A stretch of 11,020 nt of DNA, taken from the NCBI GenBank assembly GCA_021772295.1, contig JAJFMG010000142.1, forward strand, positions 1-11,020. Reading direction: 5' to 3'. This document shows positions 1-10,014 of this stretch, in pieces. How positions within the stretch are numbered: position 1 is the first letter of the stretch; every line of letters starts with the position of its first letter. The notes under the pieces are model-generated. The model was not told where the DNA came from, searched no databases, and saw only the letters and a list, made by a program, of their open reading frames with translations. A program made the translations under genes and the position numbers. The DNA comes from Chlamydiota bacterium. GTDB lineage: Bacteria; Chlamydiota; Chlamydiia; Chlamydiales; Simkaniaceae.

Positions 1-2
1 CA

Positions 3-140
3 AAAGGTCTGGTTGTTTCGATGGCAATAGTTTTATCAAACCTATTTCAATTAATACAACCTAAAGCATTCTTTGACACAATATTTAAAAATTTAAATGA
101 GAGTGGACTCGGATTCTGCTCTAAAATATATAGTGTGTAG
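3..140 (+). CDS. possible 3' end of an unidentified gene (5' end outside window)
   Basis: The third plus frame is open from the window edge to a TAG at 138-140, giving 45 residues; the other two plus frames close sooner (TAG at 28-30, TAA at 62-64). The peptide begins with a hydrophobic run (about residues 3-19, VVSMAIVLSNLF at its core) and ends in a polar tail with FDTIFKNL. That would suit the last membrane helix and tail of a membrane protein, but a 45-codon open stretch in AT-rich DNA can also arise by chance. I do not recognise the family. If real, it converges tail to tail on the F-box gene with 57 bases between the stops, which contain only a weak AT-rich palindrome (172-185). Confidence 0.25.
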   Translation, partial: KGLVVSMAIVLSNLFQLIQPKAFFDTIFKNLNESGLGFCSKIYSV

Positions 141-197
141 ATGGATTCTAGGTTAAACTCCTTGCCATCCTGTTAAATTTTTAACTTGAGCAGAAAC

Positions 198-2324
198 TTA
201 GTATTCTTCAAGGCCTTCTTGAAAAGTTGTTTTTTGGGCAAGGAATTCTACGATTTCCCTGATGACCATAATTGTGGCTTCTTTTAAGTTATCTAAGTCT
301 GCATATAAAATTGCATCTATTTCATCTTGGGAACAGTCACGCGTAAAATCAGGTGAAAGCTCCTCACATATACGGTATATGGGATCCATTCCAAACATTG
401 AGTATAGAAATGAAATGTTGTTCTCAAGCTTCTCTTTCAAAAAGAATTCTAAGTCGTAGATATGATTGAATGTTACCTCCAGGTCACTGCATAAAATTTT
501 TTTTATTTGTTCACTTGTTGCCGATTCAGTCATAGAACCTTTTGCCAATTCAGACATAAAAACTGGATTTATTTTAAAGCAAATACGATTAATTATATTC
601 TCAGCATCTAAACCATAATTATTAATTATGGCAATAAGGTGTTCATTCAATGTTTCTGTTTTATTGGTGCTATTAGAATCTAAAACAGCATTTTCAATTA
701 AAGTATTGGTAATATATTTTTCATTTAAGCCATCACAGGTAAACCAACTAACATGTTTATCAGGAAAGATATGGATTTTTTGGATTTCACAGTTTATAAG
801 ACCAAATAGAGCTCCTTGGTGGAAGCACAAAGGGTTTTCAGAAGAAAAAAGTAAGGAGGAGATAAGAAGCAATTTAAGGTTTGGAACATGAATAAAAGAA
901 AAAGGAGGAAGCGCTGAAAAACCATTTTTTGAAATATCAAGCTTTTCTAATGAAGCACATCCGTATAAAATTTCAGGGTCAAAAAAAAGTAAATCATTTC
1001 CTTGGAGATTTAAGATTCGAAGGTTTTTACAATCGAAAAAAGCTCTTGGAACAATTTTTTTTATATCGGAATTTTTTAAAATAATTTTTTCAAGATTATG
1101 ACAGCCTGAAAATGTGGCAGAAGTTATCACTTTTGTATTAGATGCGCGAATTTTTCTCAAATTAGGAAAATTTTTCAGTAAATTGTCTGGTATGGGATGC
1201 GAGAATCGCAATCCAGTAATTGCAGTTAATTGAGTTGTAAGATTTTCAGATGGAGAGTTAAAAATTCTTCTAAGTTCTTGCGCCACTATTGTAAGTTCAT
1301 CTTTATTTAGAGTACCTTCAGGAATTTGTTCTAATGCCCTTTGGAGAATTTCACTCTGCTCTAAAATTGCTGCCTTAAGGTTTTCAGGATAATCATTAAA
1401 GATGTTTATGAAGTTTATGTCCTCATCCACTTTCATGAGTTGATTTTTAATATCTTCTATAGATGCTAAAGGGTTAGTTTCTGACAGAAAAATTTGGTTA
1501 GTGTCCTTGTCCCACATCTGAAGTGCATGTTTTTTATCACTTGGACTTAGATAAGGAATTTGGTTTTGATCATTGCAGCAATTCTTAAATTGCGCTTCAT
1601 TATGAATGTTTATCCCCATCTCTTTTAGTAAGAGAAGTTTTATATAAATTCCAATTCGAGTATTTGGGTCCTTGTGAATCAAATCTGACAAATGAGGTGC
1701 AGATTTGGTTTCATTTAATTTTTCATAAAAAAGTGAGCAAAAAGATAGAATCGTTTCTAAATGAGCAAACTTTTCAATGAGAATTGGTTCATCGATTAGA
1801 AATTCATTTTTTTGCGTATGTTCATTACATAAAGCAACAAGTAGACTTAATTCCTCTTTTAATTGCGTATATCCATTTTTGCAATATTGATTCATTTGAA
1901 TGGTAGTATTTTGACTTAATTTTCGAAGAGATGGAGATACTAGCTCGTTTGTAGTGACATCAATATTAACTCTCGTGAAATTCAGGATTGTACCTTCAGG
2001 TTCGCTGTCTTCTGAATCTGATATCATCACTCCTTCAGGCAAAAGATATACACTCTCATGTTTCTTGATTGTTTTATCAGAGCCATCATTTGTCCTCCAA
2101 AGTCCTTCAAGAGTCAGACCGAGATGTTCTAAAGATTTTGGGCAATTTTTTTGTAGATAGAATCTCTCATCTTGAAGCACATTGTTTCGTAGCAGGGAGC
2201 AAACCTTTTGACATGTAGCGAAGTCTTTAGGAGGAAGCTGTAGTAGAATTTGAGATACAACCTGATCTGGCAAGGAACAAAACCCTATTTGATCGTTCTC
2301 TTTAGGTTTAAGCGATATTGCCAT
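198..2324 (-). CDS. F-box and leucine-rich-repeat protein, likely host-directed effector
   Basis: A 708-residue protein. Residues 15-57 match the F-box, the Skp1-binding motif of eukaryotic SCF ubiquitin ligases: SLPDQVVSQILLQLPPKDF followed by KVCSLLR. An acidic serine stretch (SDSEDSEPEG) lies at 102-111. Residues 150-360 are mostly helical-looking and unrecognised. Residues 364-490 carry about four to five leucine-rich repeats of 22-24 residues with BspA/LRR_5-like features (ATFSGCHNLEKI, RAFFDCKNLRIL, ILYGCASLEKL). Residues 561-698 contain two diverged copies of an unfamiliar repeat. I see no hydrophobic signal peptide or membrane segment, so any delivery to the host would be by a route such as type III secretion; that is inference from chlamydial biology. 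The ATG is preceded by AAGG with 8 bases of spacing and a good extended -10. The stop is TAA. It lies 189 bases downstream of typA with its own promoter, so it is probably a separate transcription unit. F-box/LRR families are expanded in amoeba-associated chlamydiae; the substrate here is unknown. Confidence 0.85.
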   Translation of the reverse strand: MAISLKPKENDQIGFCSLPDQVVSQILLQLPPKDFATCQKVCSLLRNNVLQDERFYLQKNCPKSLEHLGLTLEGLWRTNDGSDKTIKKHESVYLLPEGVMISDSEDSEPEGTILNFTRVNIDVTTNELVSPSLRKLSQNTTIQMNQYCKNGYTQLKEELSLLVALCNEHTQKNEFLIDEPILIEKFAHLETILSFCSLFYEKLNETKSAPHLSDLIHKDPNTRIGIYIKLLLLKEMGINIHNEAQFKNCCNDQNQIPYLSPSDKKHALQMWDKDTNQIFLSETNPLASIEDIKNQLMKVDEDINFINIFNDYPENLKAAILEQSEILQRALEQIPEGTLNKDELTIVAQELRRIFNSPSENLTTQLTAITGLRFSHPIPDNLLKNFPNLRKIRASNTKVITSATFSGCHNLEKIILKNSDIKKIVPRAFFDCKNLRILNLQGNDLLFFDPEILYGCASLEKLDISKNGFSALPPFSFIHVPNLKLLLISSLLFSSENPLCFHQGALFGLINCEIQKIHIFPDKHVSWFTCDGLNEKYITNTLIENAVLDSNSTNKTETLNEHLIAIINNYGLDAENIINRICFKINPVFMSELAKGSMTESATSEQIKKILCSDLEVTFNHIYDLEFFLKEKLENNISFLYSMFGMDPIYRICEELSPDFTRDCSQDEIDAILYADLDNLKEATIMVIREIVEFLAQKTTFQEGLEEY

Positions 2325-2356
2325 ATAGGTAACCTTAATTAGATTTTTATATAACT

Positions 2357-2365
2357 ATTATAGCA
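2357..2365 (-). promoter_or_regulatory. extended -10 promoter of the F-box gene
   Basis: On the minus strand this reads TGCTATAAT, a perfect -10 hexamer with the TGn extension that can compensate for a poor -35. A TTGCTA at 2384-2389 would be a -35 match but leaves a 21-base spacer; at the usual 17-base spacing there is only TAGTTA. Transcription would start near 2350, about 25 bases before the ATG at 2324. Assignment is by motif and position only. Confidence 0.5.
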
Positions 2366-2481
2366 TAAAATTAATTAATTAACTAGCAATGAAATATTTT
2401 TTAAATGTAAATATAAGATATTAGTATTTAGGCGACTAGGTATTTGAAAAATGGTCAAGCAAATAACTTGGGATTGAATTA

Positions 2482-2501
2482 GGGCCGGATTGCTCTGGCC
2501 C
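2482..2501 (-). terminator. GC-rich hairpin downstream of typA, weak terminator candidate
   Basis: GGGCC (2482-2486) and GGCCC (2497-2501) form a 5-bp GC stem, conspicuous in AT-rich surroundings, 12 bases past the typA stop. On the plus strand the stem can extend to 8 bp using a G-U pair; on the typA strand that pair becomes an A-C mismatch. The sequence after the stem in the typA direction (TAATTCAATCCC) is not a proper U-tract, so this may be an inefficient or factor-assisted terminator or simply an mRNA 3'-end stabiliser. Confidence 0.35.
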
Positions 2502-2513
2502 AGGAAATTAGAG

Positions 2514-4337
2514 CTATTTAGCTCTTTTTCTCTCATTTTCTTTGAGAAGTCTTTTTCTTATACGAATGAAATTAGGTGTAATCTCAACGAGTTCATCATC
2601 TTGGATAAAATCAATCGCATTTTCCAATTTAAGGGGAATTGGAGGTGTTAAGACTATAGCTTCATCTGTACCTGATGATCTAACATTTGTAAGTTGTTTC
2701 TCACGAGTAACATTTACTACAAGGTCATTTTCACGGTTGTTCTCACCGATGATCATTCCTTCATAAACTTCATCAGTTGGTTTTACAAAAAGAGAGCCTC
2801 TCTCTTGCAATGTAAATGCAGCATAACCTGTTGCTTTACCACTACAAATAGAAATAAGTGCGCCTTTCTTTCTTCCTGGAATTGGTCCTTTATGTGGAGC
2901 AAAGGAATCGAAGATAGAAGTTAGGATTCCTTTCCCGCGAGTAATGGTTAGGAATTCATTTCTGTATCCAATCAGACCACGTGTCGGCATCAAGAACGAA
3001 AGAGTTGTAACTCCGTGTTCGTTCGTTGTGAGATTCTGCATTTCACCTTTTCTACGAGATAATTCTTCAATGACTGTTCCAGAAAATTCTTCAGGTACCT
3101 CTAAGTGTACTCGCTCGATAGGTTCAGATTTGACACCATCAATTTCTTTGAAAACAACGTGAGGTTTAGAGATTGTAAATTCAAAACCTTCTCTTCTCAT
3201 AGCTTCAATAAGTACAGCTAGGTGTAGTTCTCCTCGACCACTGATTTGAACAGCATCATCTCTACCTTCAACTTCATTAATGTTGAGTGAAATATTAGCT
3301 CTCTTTTCCTTTTGTAAGCGATCTTTGATTTTGTTCATGGTAACATGTTTACCGTCTTTTCCAACAAAGGGGCCAGAGTTTACCATCATTTCTATAGAAA
3401 GCGTTGGTTCGCTTAAGTCAATCGGTGGAAGTTGCTCTTTTATTTCTGAGTTACACAGTGTATCTCCAATCATAACTTCTGGTGCACCTGAAATACTTAC
3501 AATGTCACCTGCATAGGATTCTTCAATTTCGATTTTTTTAAGGCCTAAATAACCTTCGAGCTTAACAGCTTTGTGTTGGGTTGTTTTACCATCATTATTA
3601 ATGACATTAAACATGTCACCTTTCGTGATTTTACCTTCAAGAATTCTGCCTGTTGCTTGTCGTCCTAGGTAGTCGTCATAGGAGATCGTACTACATTGCA
3701 TTAGAAACGGAAGATCAGGGTTTCCTGGAGGCGCTGGTGACGCTTCAACAATTAGATCAAATAGTGGTTTCATGTCCTTTGAGTCATCATCGAGTTCTTT
3801 TTTTGCAAAACCTGAAAGTCCAGAGGCATAACAATGCGTAAAGTCGAGCTGTTCGTCGGTCGCTCCAAGTTCCACGAAAAGATCAAATGTTTTATTTAAT
3901 GCCTCTTCAGGATTGGCATGAGGTCTATCAATTTTGTTCAGTACAACGATTGGATTTAAGCCCATTTTAAGGGCTTGGGAGAGAACAAATCTTGTTTGAG
4001 GCATCGGCCCCTCTTGCGCATCAATTAGGAGTACAACAGAGTTCACCATTCCTAAGATACGCTCTACCTCGCCGGAGAAATCAGCATGTCCTGGCGTATC
4101 AATAATATTAATTTTATAATCATTATAATAAATACTTGTATGCTTTGCATAAATTGTAATTCCACGCTCTTTTTCAAGATCGTAGGAATCCATCGCACGC
4201 TCTGGTACAGCTTCGTTATCACGGAAGATGTTAGATTGCGCGAGCATACCATCTAGCATGGTAGTTTTACCATGGTCAATGTGCGCAACGATTGCGATAT
4301 TTCGGATTTTATCCGCGTGATATTTCGGCTGATTCAT
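2514..4337 (-). CDS. typA: ribosome-associated translational GTPase TypA/BipA
   Basis: TypA/BipA is an EF-G-like GTPase that binds the 70S ribosome and supports ribosome assembly and growth under stress or cold. The G motifs are intact: P-loop AHIDHGKT at 18-25, switch I RGITI at 58-62, DTPGH at 80-84 with the catalytic His84, NKID at 134-137 and SGLSG at 172-176. EF-G domain II, III and V-like regions follow (for example ISGRGELHL near 365-373 and [14 protein letters not shown] near 451-464), then the TypA-specific C-terminal domain ([11 protein letters not shown] near 556-566) and a basic tail, [15 protein letters not shown] chose the ATG at 4335-4337 because it gives 607 residues, the same length as E. 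coli BipA, and the protein then starts shortly before the conserved RNIAIVAH. An AAAAGG lies 13 bases upstream, somewhat far. The reading frame continues 39 codons upstream to a TTG inside a hairpin, which is unlikely to be translated. LepA is excluded by the TypA C-terminal motifs. Confidence 0.97.
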   Translation of the reverse strand: MNQPKYHADKIRNIAIVAHIDHGKTTMLDGMLAQSNIFRDNEAVPERAMDSYDLEKERGITIYAKHTSIYYNDYKINIIDTPGHADFSGEVERILGMVNSVVLLIDAQEGPMPQTRFVLSQALKMGLNPIVVLNKIDRPHANPEEALNKTFDLFVELGATDEQLDFTHCYASGLSGFAKKELDDDSKDMKPLFDLIVEASPAPPGNPDLPFLMQCSTISYDDYLGRQATGRILEGKITKGDMFNVINNDGKTTQHKAVKLEGYLGLKKIEIEESYAGDIVSISGAPEVMIGDTLCNSEIKEQLPPIDLSEPTLSIEMMVNSGPFVGKDGKHVTMNKIKDRLQKEKRANISLNINEVEGRDDAVQISGRGELHLAVLIEAMRREGFEFTISKPHVVFKEIDGVKSEPIERVHLEVPEEFSGTVIEELSRRKGEMQNLTTNEHGVTTLSFLMPTRGLIGYRNEFLTITRGKGILTSIFDSFAPHKGPIPGRKKGALISICSGKATGYAAFTLQERGSLFVKPTDEVYEGMIIGENNRENDLVVNVTREKQLTNVRSSGTDEAIVLTPPIPLKLENAIDFIQDDELVEITPNFIRIRKRLLKENERKRAK

Positions 4338-4383
4338 AACGTTTTTTTTACCTTTTGTTGAAAATAGCTCATAAGAGTAGCAA

Positions 4384-4401
4384 ACAAATTGATTAATTTG
4401 T
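4384..4401. repeat. AT-rich inverted repeat nearest the typA start
   Basis: ACAAATT (4384-4390) and AATTTGT (4395-4401) are perfect 7-bp arms around a GATT loop, about 47 bases upstream of the typA ATG. It could be an operator or an mRNA leader stem. In AT-rich DNA, short palindromes of this kind are also expected by chance. Confidence 0.4.
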
Positions 4402-4425
4402 AGCGCGCATTTCTTAACTTTTCTG

Positions 4426-4464
4426 AAAAAAAGCACTTGTTTTTTGCAATGCAAAAAGCAAGTG
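4426..4464 (-). terminator. hairpin plus U7 in the typA leader (terminator or attenuator candidate)
   Basis: The arms 4434-4447 and 4451-4464 pair over 14 positions with one interruption: CACTTG then TTTTTGC, loop ATT, then GCAAAAA and CAAGTG on the minus strand, with a single C-A mismatch between the two blocks. One C and then seven Ts (A7 at 4426-4432 on plus) follow in the typA direction, the standard geometry of an intrinsic terminator. It lies about 90 bases upstream of the typA ATG. If typA is transcribed from upstream of it, it could attenuate typA. If the typA promoter lies downstream of it, it may simply block antisense transcription from the operon side. Confidence 0.5.
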
Positions 4465-4482
4465 TAAAAAAGTAAGAAATAA

Positions 4483-4502
4483 AACTCTTATATTTAAGAG
4501 TT
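4483..4502. repeat. perfect 8-bp inverted repeat
   Basis: AACTCTTA (4483-4490) and TAAGAGTT (4495-4502) are perfect arms around a TATT loop, giving a 20-base palindrome-like element. In the typA direction it is followed by a T-rich stretch (TTATTTCTTACTTTTTT). It could be a repressor operator, or a second weak terminator-like stem in tandem with the one at 4426-4464. Confidence 0.4.
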
Positions 4503-4617
4503 AAAGGAGTTTCTTGATAGATGGAAGTATGGCAGAAAATCATTTTTATATATCGCAAAAAATGGTAACATTTGGGAAGTGAATTTCAGAGGTAAAAAAG
4601 AACTTTTGTAGTAATTC

Positions 4618-4647
4618 TTGACTAATTTAATTTTACGCCGCTATAGT
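4618..4647 (+). promoter_or_regulatory. sigma-70-type promoter of the dciA-gyrB-gyrA-tmk-holB operon
   Basis: TTGACT (4618-4623) matches the -35 consensus at five of six bases. It is followed after an 18-base spacer by TATAGT (4642-4647), five of six for the -10. The start site would fall near 4654, leaving a leader of about 38 bases before the GTG of the first gene. It is the best promoter-like sequence in the window and is correctly placed for the whole operon. Confidence 0.65.
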
Positions 4648-4691
4648 CCAAAAATCAGGCAAATGGGTGAAAAATTAGGATGGATTTTTAA

Positions 4692-5018
4692 GTGGCAAGG
4701 ATTCCTAAAAACTACCAAGGAAAAAATAAAACCAGTAGAAATTTGCAAGACCTTCTTCCTAGGTTACTGAAAAAGGTTAATGAAGTTCACGCAGAAAGGG
4801 GTGATATCATCATTCCAGGTTGGTCAAAAGTTATTGGCGAAAAACTAGCTCCTATGGCTCGGGCAGTAGCTTTTAAAGAGGGAGTGTTGTATGTCAAAGT
4901 CAATAATTCCACGCTTTTTAGTTTGCTTTGCGAACATGAAAAGCCTAGGCTGCTTTATAAACTGCGCAAGCAGTTTCCATCGTGCAAGATTGTAACAATC
5001 AAGTTTCAGATGGGTTAA
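4692..5018 (+). CDS. dciA: DUF721/DciA-family protein, likely replicative helicase loader
   Basis: A 108-residue basic protein with the DUF721 pattern: PGWSKVIGEKLAPMA at 42-56 with the conserved Trp44, a strand GVLYVKVNNSTL at 64-75, a helix with leucines at 78-93, and the closing strand IVTIKFQMG. DciA proteins of this family help load the DnaB helicase in bacteria lacking DnaC/DnaI-type loaders; that role is known from other phyla and is inferred here. The KH-like core is present and the long disordered tail of some homologues is absent. The start is GTG, with AGGA 11 bases upstream; an ATG four codons earlier in the same frame is closed off by TAA, so GTG is the first usable codon. It is the first gene of the operon, 31 bases before gyrB. 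The gene symbol rests on family membership. Confidence 0.8.
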   Translation: MARIPKNYQGKNKTSRNLQDLLPRLLKKVNEVHAERGDIIIPGWSKVIGEKLAPMARAVAFKEGVLYVKVNNSTLFSLLCEHEKPRLLYKLRKQFPSCKIVTIKFQMG

Positions 5019-5040
5019 CACGTTGCACAAATATGATTGA

Positions 5041-7530
<2,490 letters not shown>

Positions 7531-7542
7531 GAGGAAATACAT

Positions 7543-10014
7543 ATGTCATATACCGAAGGTGAAAAAATTCTTCCTCGTAATGTTGAAGAGGAGATGAAAG
7601 AGAGTTACTTACGCTACTCGATGTCTGTTATTATTTCCAGAGCGCTTCCTGATGTTCGTGATGGTTTAAAACCATCACAGCGAAGAGTACTTTATGCGAT
7701 GAGACAGTTGAATTTATCCCCCGGCGCTAAGCACCGGAAATGCGCCAAAATTTGTGGTGATACTTCTGGGGATTTTCACCCTCATGGTGAATCCGTTATC
7801 TATCCAACTCTTGCAAGAATGGCTCAGTATTGGGTAATGCGTTATCAGCTTATTCAAGGGCAGGGAAACTTTGGATCAGTTGATGGAGATCCACCAGCTG
7901 CCATGCGTTATACAGAAGCCCGACTTACAAAAGCTTCCATGGCGCTTATGGAAGATCTCGATAAAGAAACTGTTGAACATGTTCCAAACTACGATGAAAC
8001 AAAAAAAGAACCGACGGTATTCCCAGCAAAATTTCCAAACCTACTCTGTAATGGATCATCTGGTATTGCTGTTGGTATGGCAACAAATATTCCACCGCAC
8101 AATCTAAATGAATTAATTGCTGCTACAACTTTACTAATCGATGATCCAAGTACAACTGTGGATCAGATTATGGAAGTAATGCCAGCTCCTGATTTTCCAT
8201 CTGGTGGTGTTATTTGTGGTTATCGTGGAATTAAAGAAGCGTTCCATACTGGTCGTGGAAAGCTTACATTAAGAGGGCTTCTTCACGTAGAAGATATGGG
8301 ATCAACTGATAGACAAAAAATCATCGTTGATGAAATTCCCTACAATGTAAACAAGTCAAGACTGATTGAAAGAATAGCGCAACTTATCAATGATAAAGCG
8401 ATTACAGGTATTGCAGATCTTCGAGATGAGTCTGATAAAGATGGAATGAGAATTTCAATTGATCTTAAGCGGGGAGAGATTCCTGATGTGATCATCAATC
8501 AACTCTATAAATTCACAGATATGCAAGTGACATTTGGTTGTAATATGTTAGCTCTTGATAAAGGTCTTCCAAGGGTGATGAATATCAAGCAACTGATTAC
8601 TCCATGGATTGAGCATCGAATTGAAGTAGTAAGAGCTAGAACGCGTTTTGAACTTAATAAAGCAGAAGCAAGAGCTCATGTACTAGAAGGATATTTAAAA
8701 GCGCTTGATCACTTAGATGACGTTGTGAAACTTATTCGTAAGTCTAATGATAAAGAAGAAGCAAAAAGAGAGCTTATTGCTCGATATGAATTTACTGAGC
8801 GTCAAGCGACAGCTGTTCTTGAGCTTCGTTTGTACCAACTTACTGGTCTTGAAAGAGAAAAACTAGAACAAGAGTATGAAGAGCTGCAAAAAAAGATCGC
8901 AGAACTTCGCGCCATTTTAGCAAGCGAGTTACTAGTGAAAGGTATCATCAAAGATGAGCTTGCAGAGATCCAAAAAAATAATAAGTCTGATCGAAAAACT
9001 CGAATTATTGCTGCAGAAGGGGAATTCCAGATGGAGGACCTTATTGCTGATGAACAGGTGATTATCACCATTTCAAGCGATGACTATATCAAAAGAATGC
9101 CGATAGCAACTTTCAAAGAACAGCGAAGAGGCGGTCAGGGCGTTATTGGAATGGACATGAAAAAAGAAACGGATGTGTTAAAAGATGTATACGTATCTTC
9201 TACTCATGACCACATCTTAATTTTTACTTCTCTTGGAAGATGTTACTGGCTTAAAACTTGGGAGATTCCGGAAGGTTCTCGAAGAACTAAAGGACGACCT
9301 CTTGTGAATCTTTTACAAGGTTTGTCTGAGGGCGAAAAAATTGCAGCCGTTCTGCGAGTAAAATCGTTTGAGGATGCGGCATCCATTCTTCTAGTTACGA
9401 AACAAGGAGTTGTGAAAAAGACTCTTCTTGAAGCTTTTTCCAATCCTCGAAAAAAAGGTGTTTATGCCATCAACATTGATGAAGGCGATGAAGTGATATC
9501 TGCGATGCTTGTAGCTGAAGAAAAACAAATTATGCTCTTTACAAGAGCTGGAATGGCAGTGCGCTTTGATGAGTCTCTTATTAGACCAATCGGGCGTGTT
9601 GCAAGAGGTGTAAGAGGTGTGAAGCTTAAAGATGCAAACGATAAAGTTGTTTCTTGTGAAGTTGTTGATGGGAACGAATCTATCCTAGTTGTTTGTGAGA
9701 ATGGCTTTGGAAAAAGATCTACTGTGGATAACTTTAGGCAAACTAATCGTGGTGGCGTTGGGGTTCGATCCATTATTACAAGCAAGCGGAATGGAGCTGT
9801 TGTTGGCGCTATCTCCGTAAAAGACCAAGACAGTATTGTTCTGATGTCTAGTGGTGGTCAAACAGTGCGTGTTCCTGCAAGTGATCTACGTGTTATGGGA
9901 AGATCTACTCAGGGCGTAAAAATAGTAAATCTCCGAATCGATGATGTCTTAGTCGGTGTACAAAAAATAGAGTACATTGAAGAGACCATTGAGGATGAAG
10001 TTACGGATGCCTAA
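7543..10014 (+). CDS. gyrA: DNA gyrase subunit A
   Basis: This is the DNA breakage-reunion and wrapping subunit of gyrase. The 823 residues include the winged-helix region with the catalytic Arg122-Tyr123 (AMRYTEARL), the quinolone-determining region HPHGESVIYPTLARMAQ at 79-95, the tower and coiled coil to about residue 500 (LELRLYQLTGLE near 426-437), and a six-bladed beta-pinwheel from about 504 to 805 with recurring blade starts (VIITIS, ILIFTS, ILLVTK, IMLFTR, ILVVCE, IVLMSS). The GyrA-box, which marks gyrase rather than topoisomerase IV, reads QRRGGQG at 527-533. The acidic tail (EETIEDE) is short. Ser84 aligns with E. coli Ser83, while Pro88 replaces Asp87. The ATG has GAGGA 7 bases upstream, and the stop overlaps the tmk start. 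Confidence 0.98.
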   Translation: MSYTEGEKILPRNVEEEMKESYLRYSMSVIISRALPDVRDGLKPSQRRVLYAMRQLNLSPGAKHRKCAKICGDTSGDFHPHGESVIYPTLARMAQYWVMRYQLIQGQGNFGSVDGDPPAAMRYTEARLTKASMALMEDLDKETVEHVPNYDETKKEPTVFPAKFPNLLCNGSSGIAVGMATNIPPHNLNELIAATTLLIDDPSTTVDQIMEVMPAPDFPSGGVICGYRGIKEAFHTGRGKLTLRGLLHVEDMGSTDRQKIIVDEIPYNVNKSRLIERIAQLINDKAITGIADLRDESDKDGMRISIDLKRGEIPDVIINQLYKFTDMQVTFGCNMLALDKGLPRVMNIKQLITPWIEHRIEVVRARTRFELNKAEARAHVLEGYLKALDHLDDVVKLIRKSNDKEEAKRELIARYEFTERQATAVLELRLYQLTGLEREKLEQEYEELQKKIAELRAILASELLVKGIIKDELAEIQKNNKSDRKTRIIAAEGEFQMEDLIADEQVIITISSDDYIKRMPIATFKEQRRGGQGVIGMDMKKETDVLKDVYVSSTHDHILIFTSLGRCYWLKTWEIPEGSRRTKGRPLVNLLQGLSEGEKIAAVLRVKSFEDAASILLVTKQGVVKKTLLEAFSNPRKKGVYAINIDEGDEVISAMLVAEEKQIMLFTRAGMAVRFDESLIRPIGRVARGVRGVKLKDANDKVVSCEVVDGNESILVVCENGFGKRSTVDNFRQTNRGGVGVRSIITSKRNGAVVGAISVKDQDSIVLMSSGGQTVRVPASDLRVMGRSTQGVKIVNLRIDDVLVGVQKIEYIEETIEDEVTDA

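Larger units (their letters stand above)
4338..4691. other. 354-base divergent intergenic region between typA and the gyrase operon
   Basis: This is the only gap over 300 bases. On the typA side it holds three inverted repeats (4384-4401, 4434-4464 and 4483-4502). On the operon side it holds a sigma-70-type promoter (4618-4647) and a three-codon mini-ORF abutting the GTG start. I could not find a convincing typA promoter; candidates such as TTGTTT/TATTTT on the minus strand, with a 15-base spacer, are poor. Bases 4503-4617 show nothing recognisable. Short open frames in the region lack codon structure and ribosome-binding sites. Confidence 0.7.

Noticed and set aside
2510..2529. AGAGCT/AGCTCT hairpin followed by Ts on the plus strand, terminator-like
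   Set aside because: There is no plus-strand gene upstream for it to terminate, the stem is only 6 bp, and it overlaps the typA stop codon and final codons.
4338..4454. In-frame 39-codon N-terminal extension of typA starting at a TTG
   Set aside because: It starts inside a strong hairpin, has no ribosome-binding site, encodes a low-complexity Lys/Phe-rich stretch, and the ATG at 4337 gives the standard TypA length of 607.
4334..4558. 74-codon minus-strand frame whose TGA overlaps the typA ATG as ATGA, suggesting a coupled leader peptide
   Set aside because: The start is TTG with no Shine-Dalgarno, the sequence runs through the hairpins, and the composition is that of untranslated AT-rich DNA. 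The ATGA overlap alone is likely chance.
9462..9785. 107-codon minus-strand open frame inside gyrA
   Set aside because: It is antisense to well-conserved GyrA pinwheel sequence, has no family resemblance, and is explained by the codon bias of gyrA.
9977..10006. Upstream starts (TTG 9977, ATG 9995) adding 4 to 10 residues to thymidylate kinase
   Set aside because: The extra residues are absent from typical family N-termini, and the ATG at 10007 places the P-loop at the usual distance from the start.
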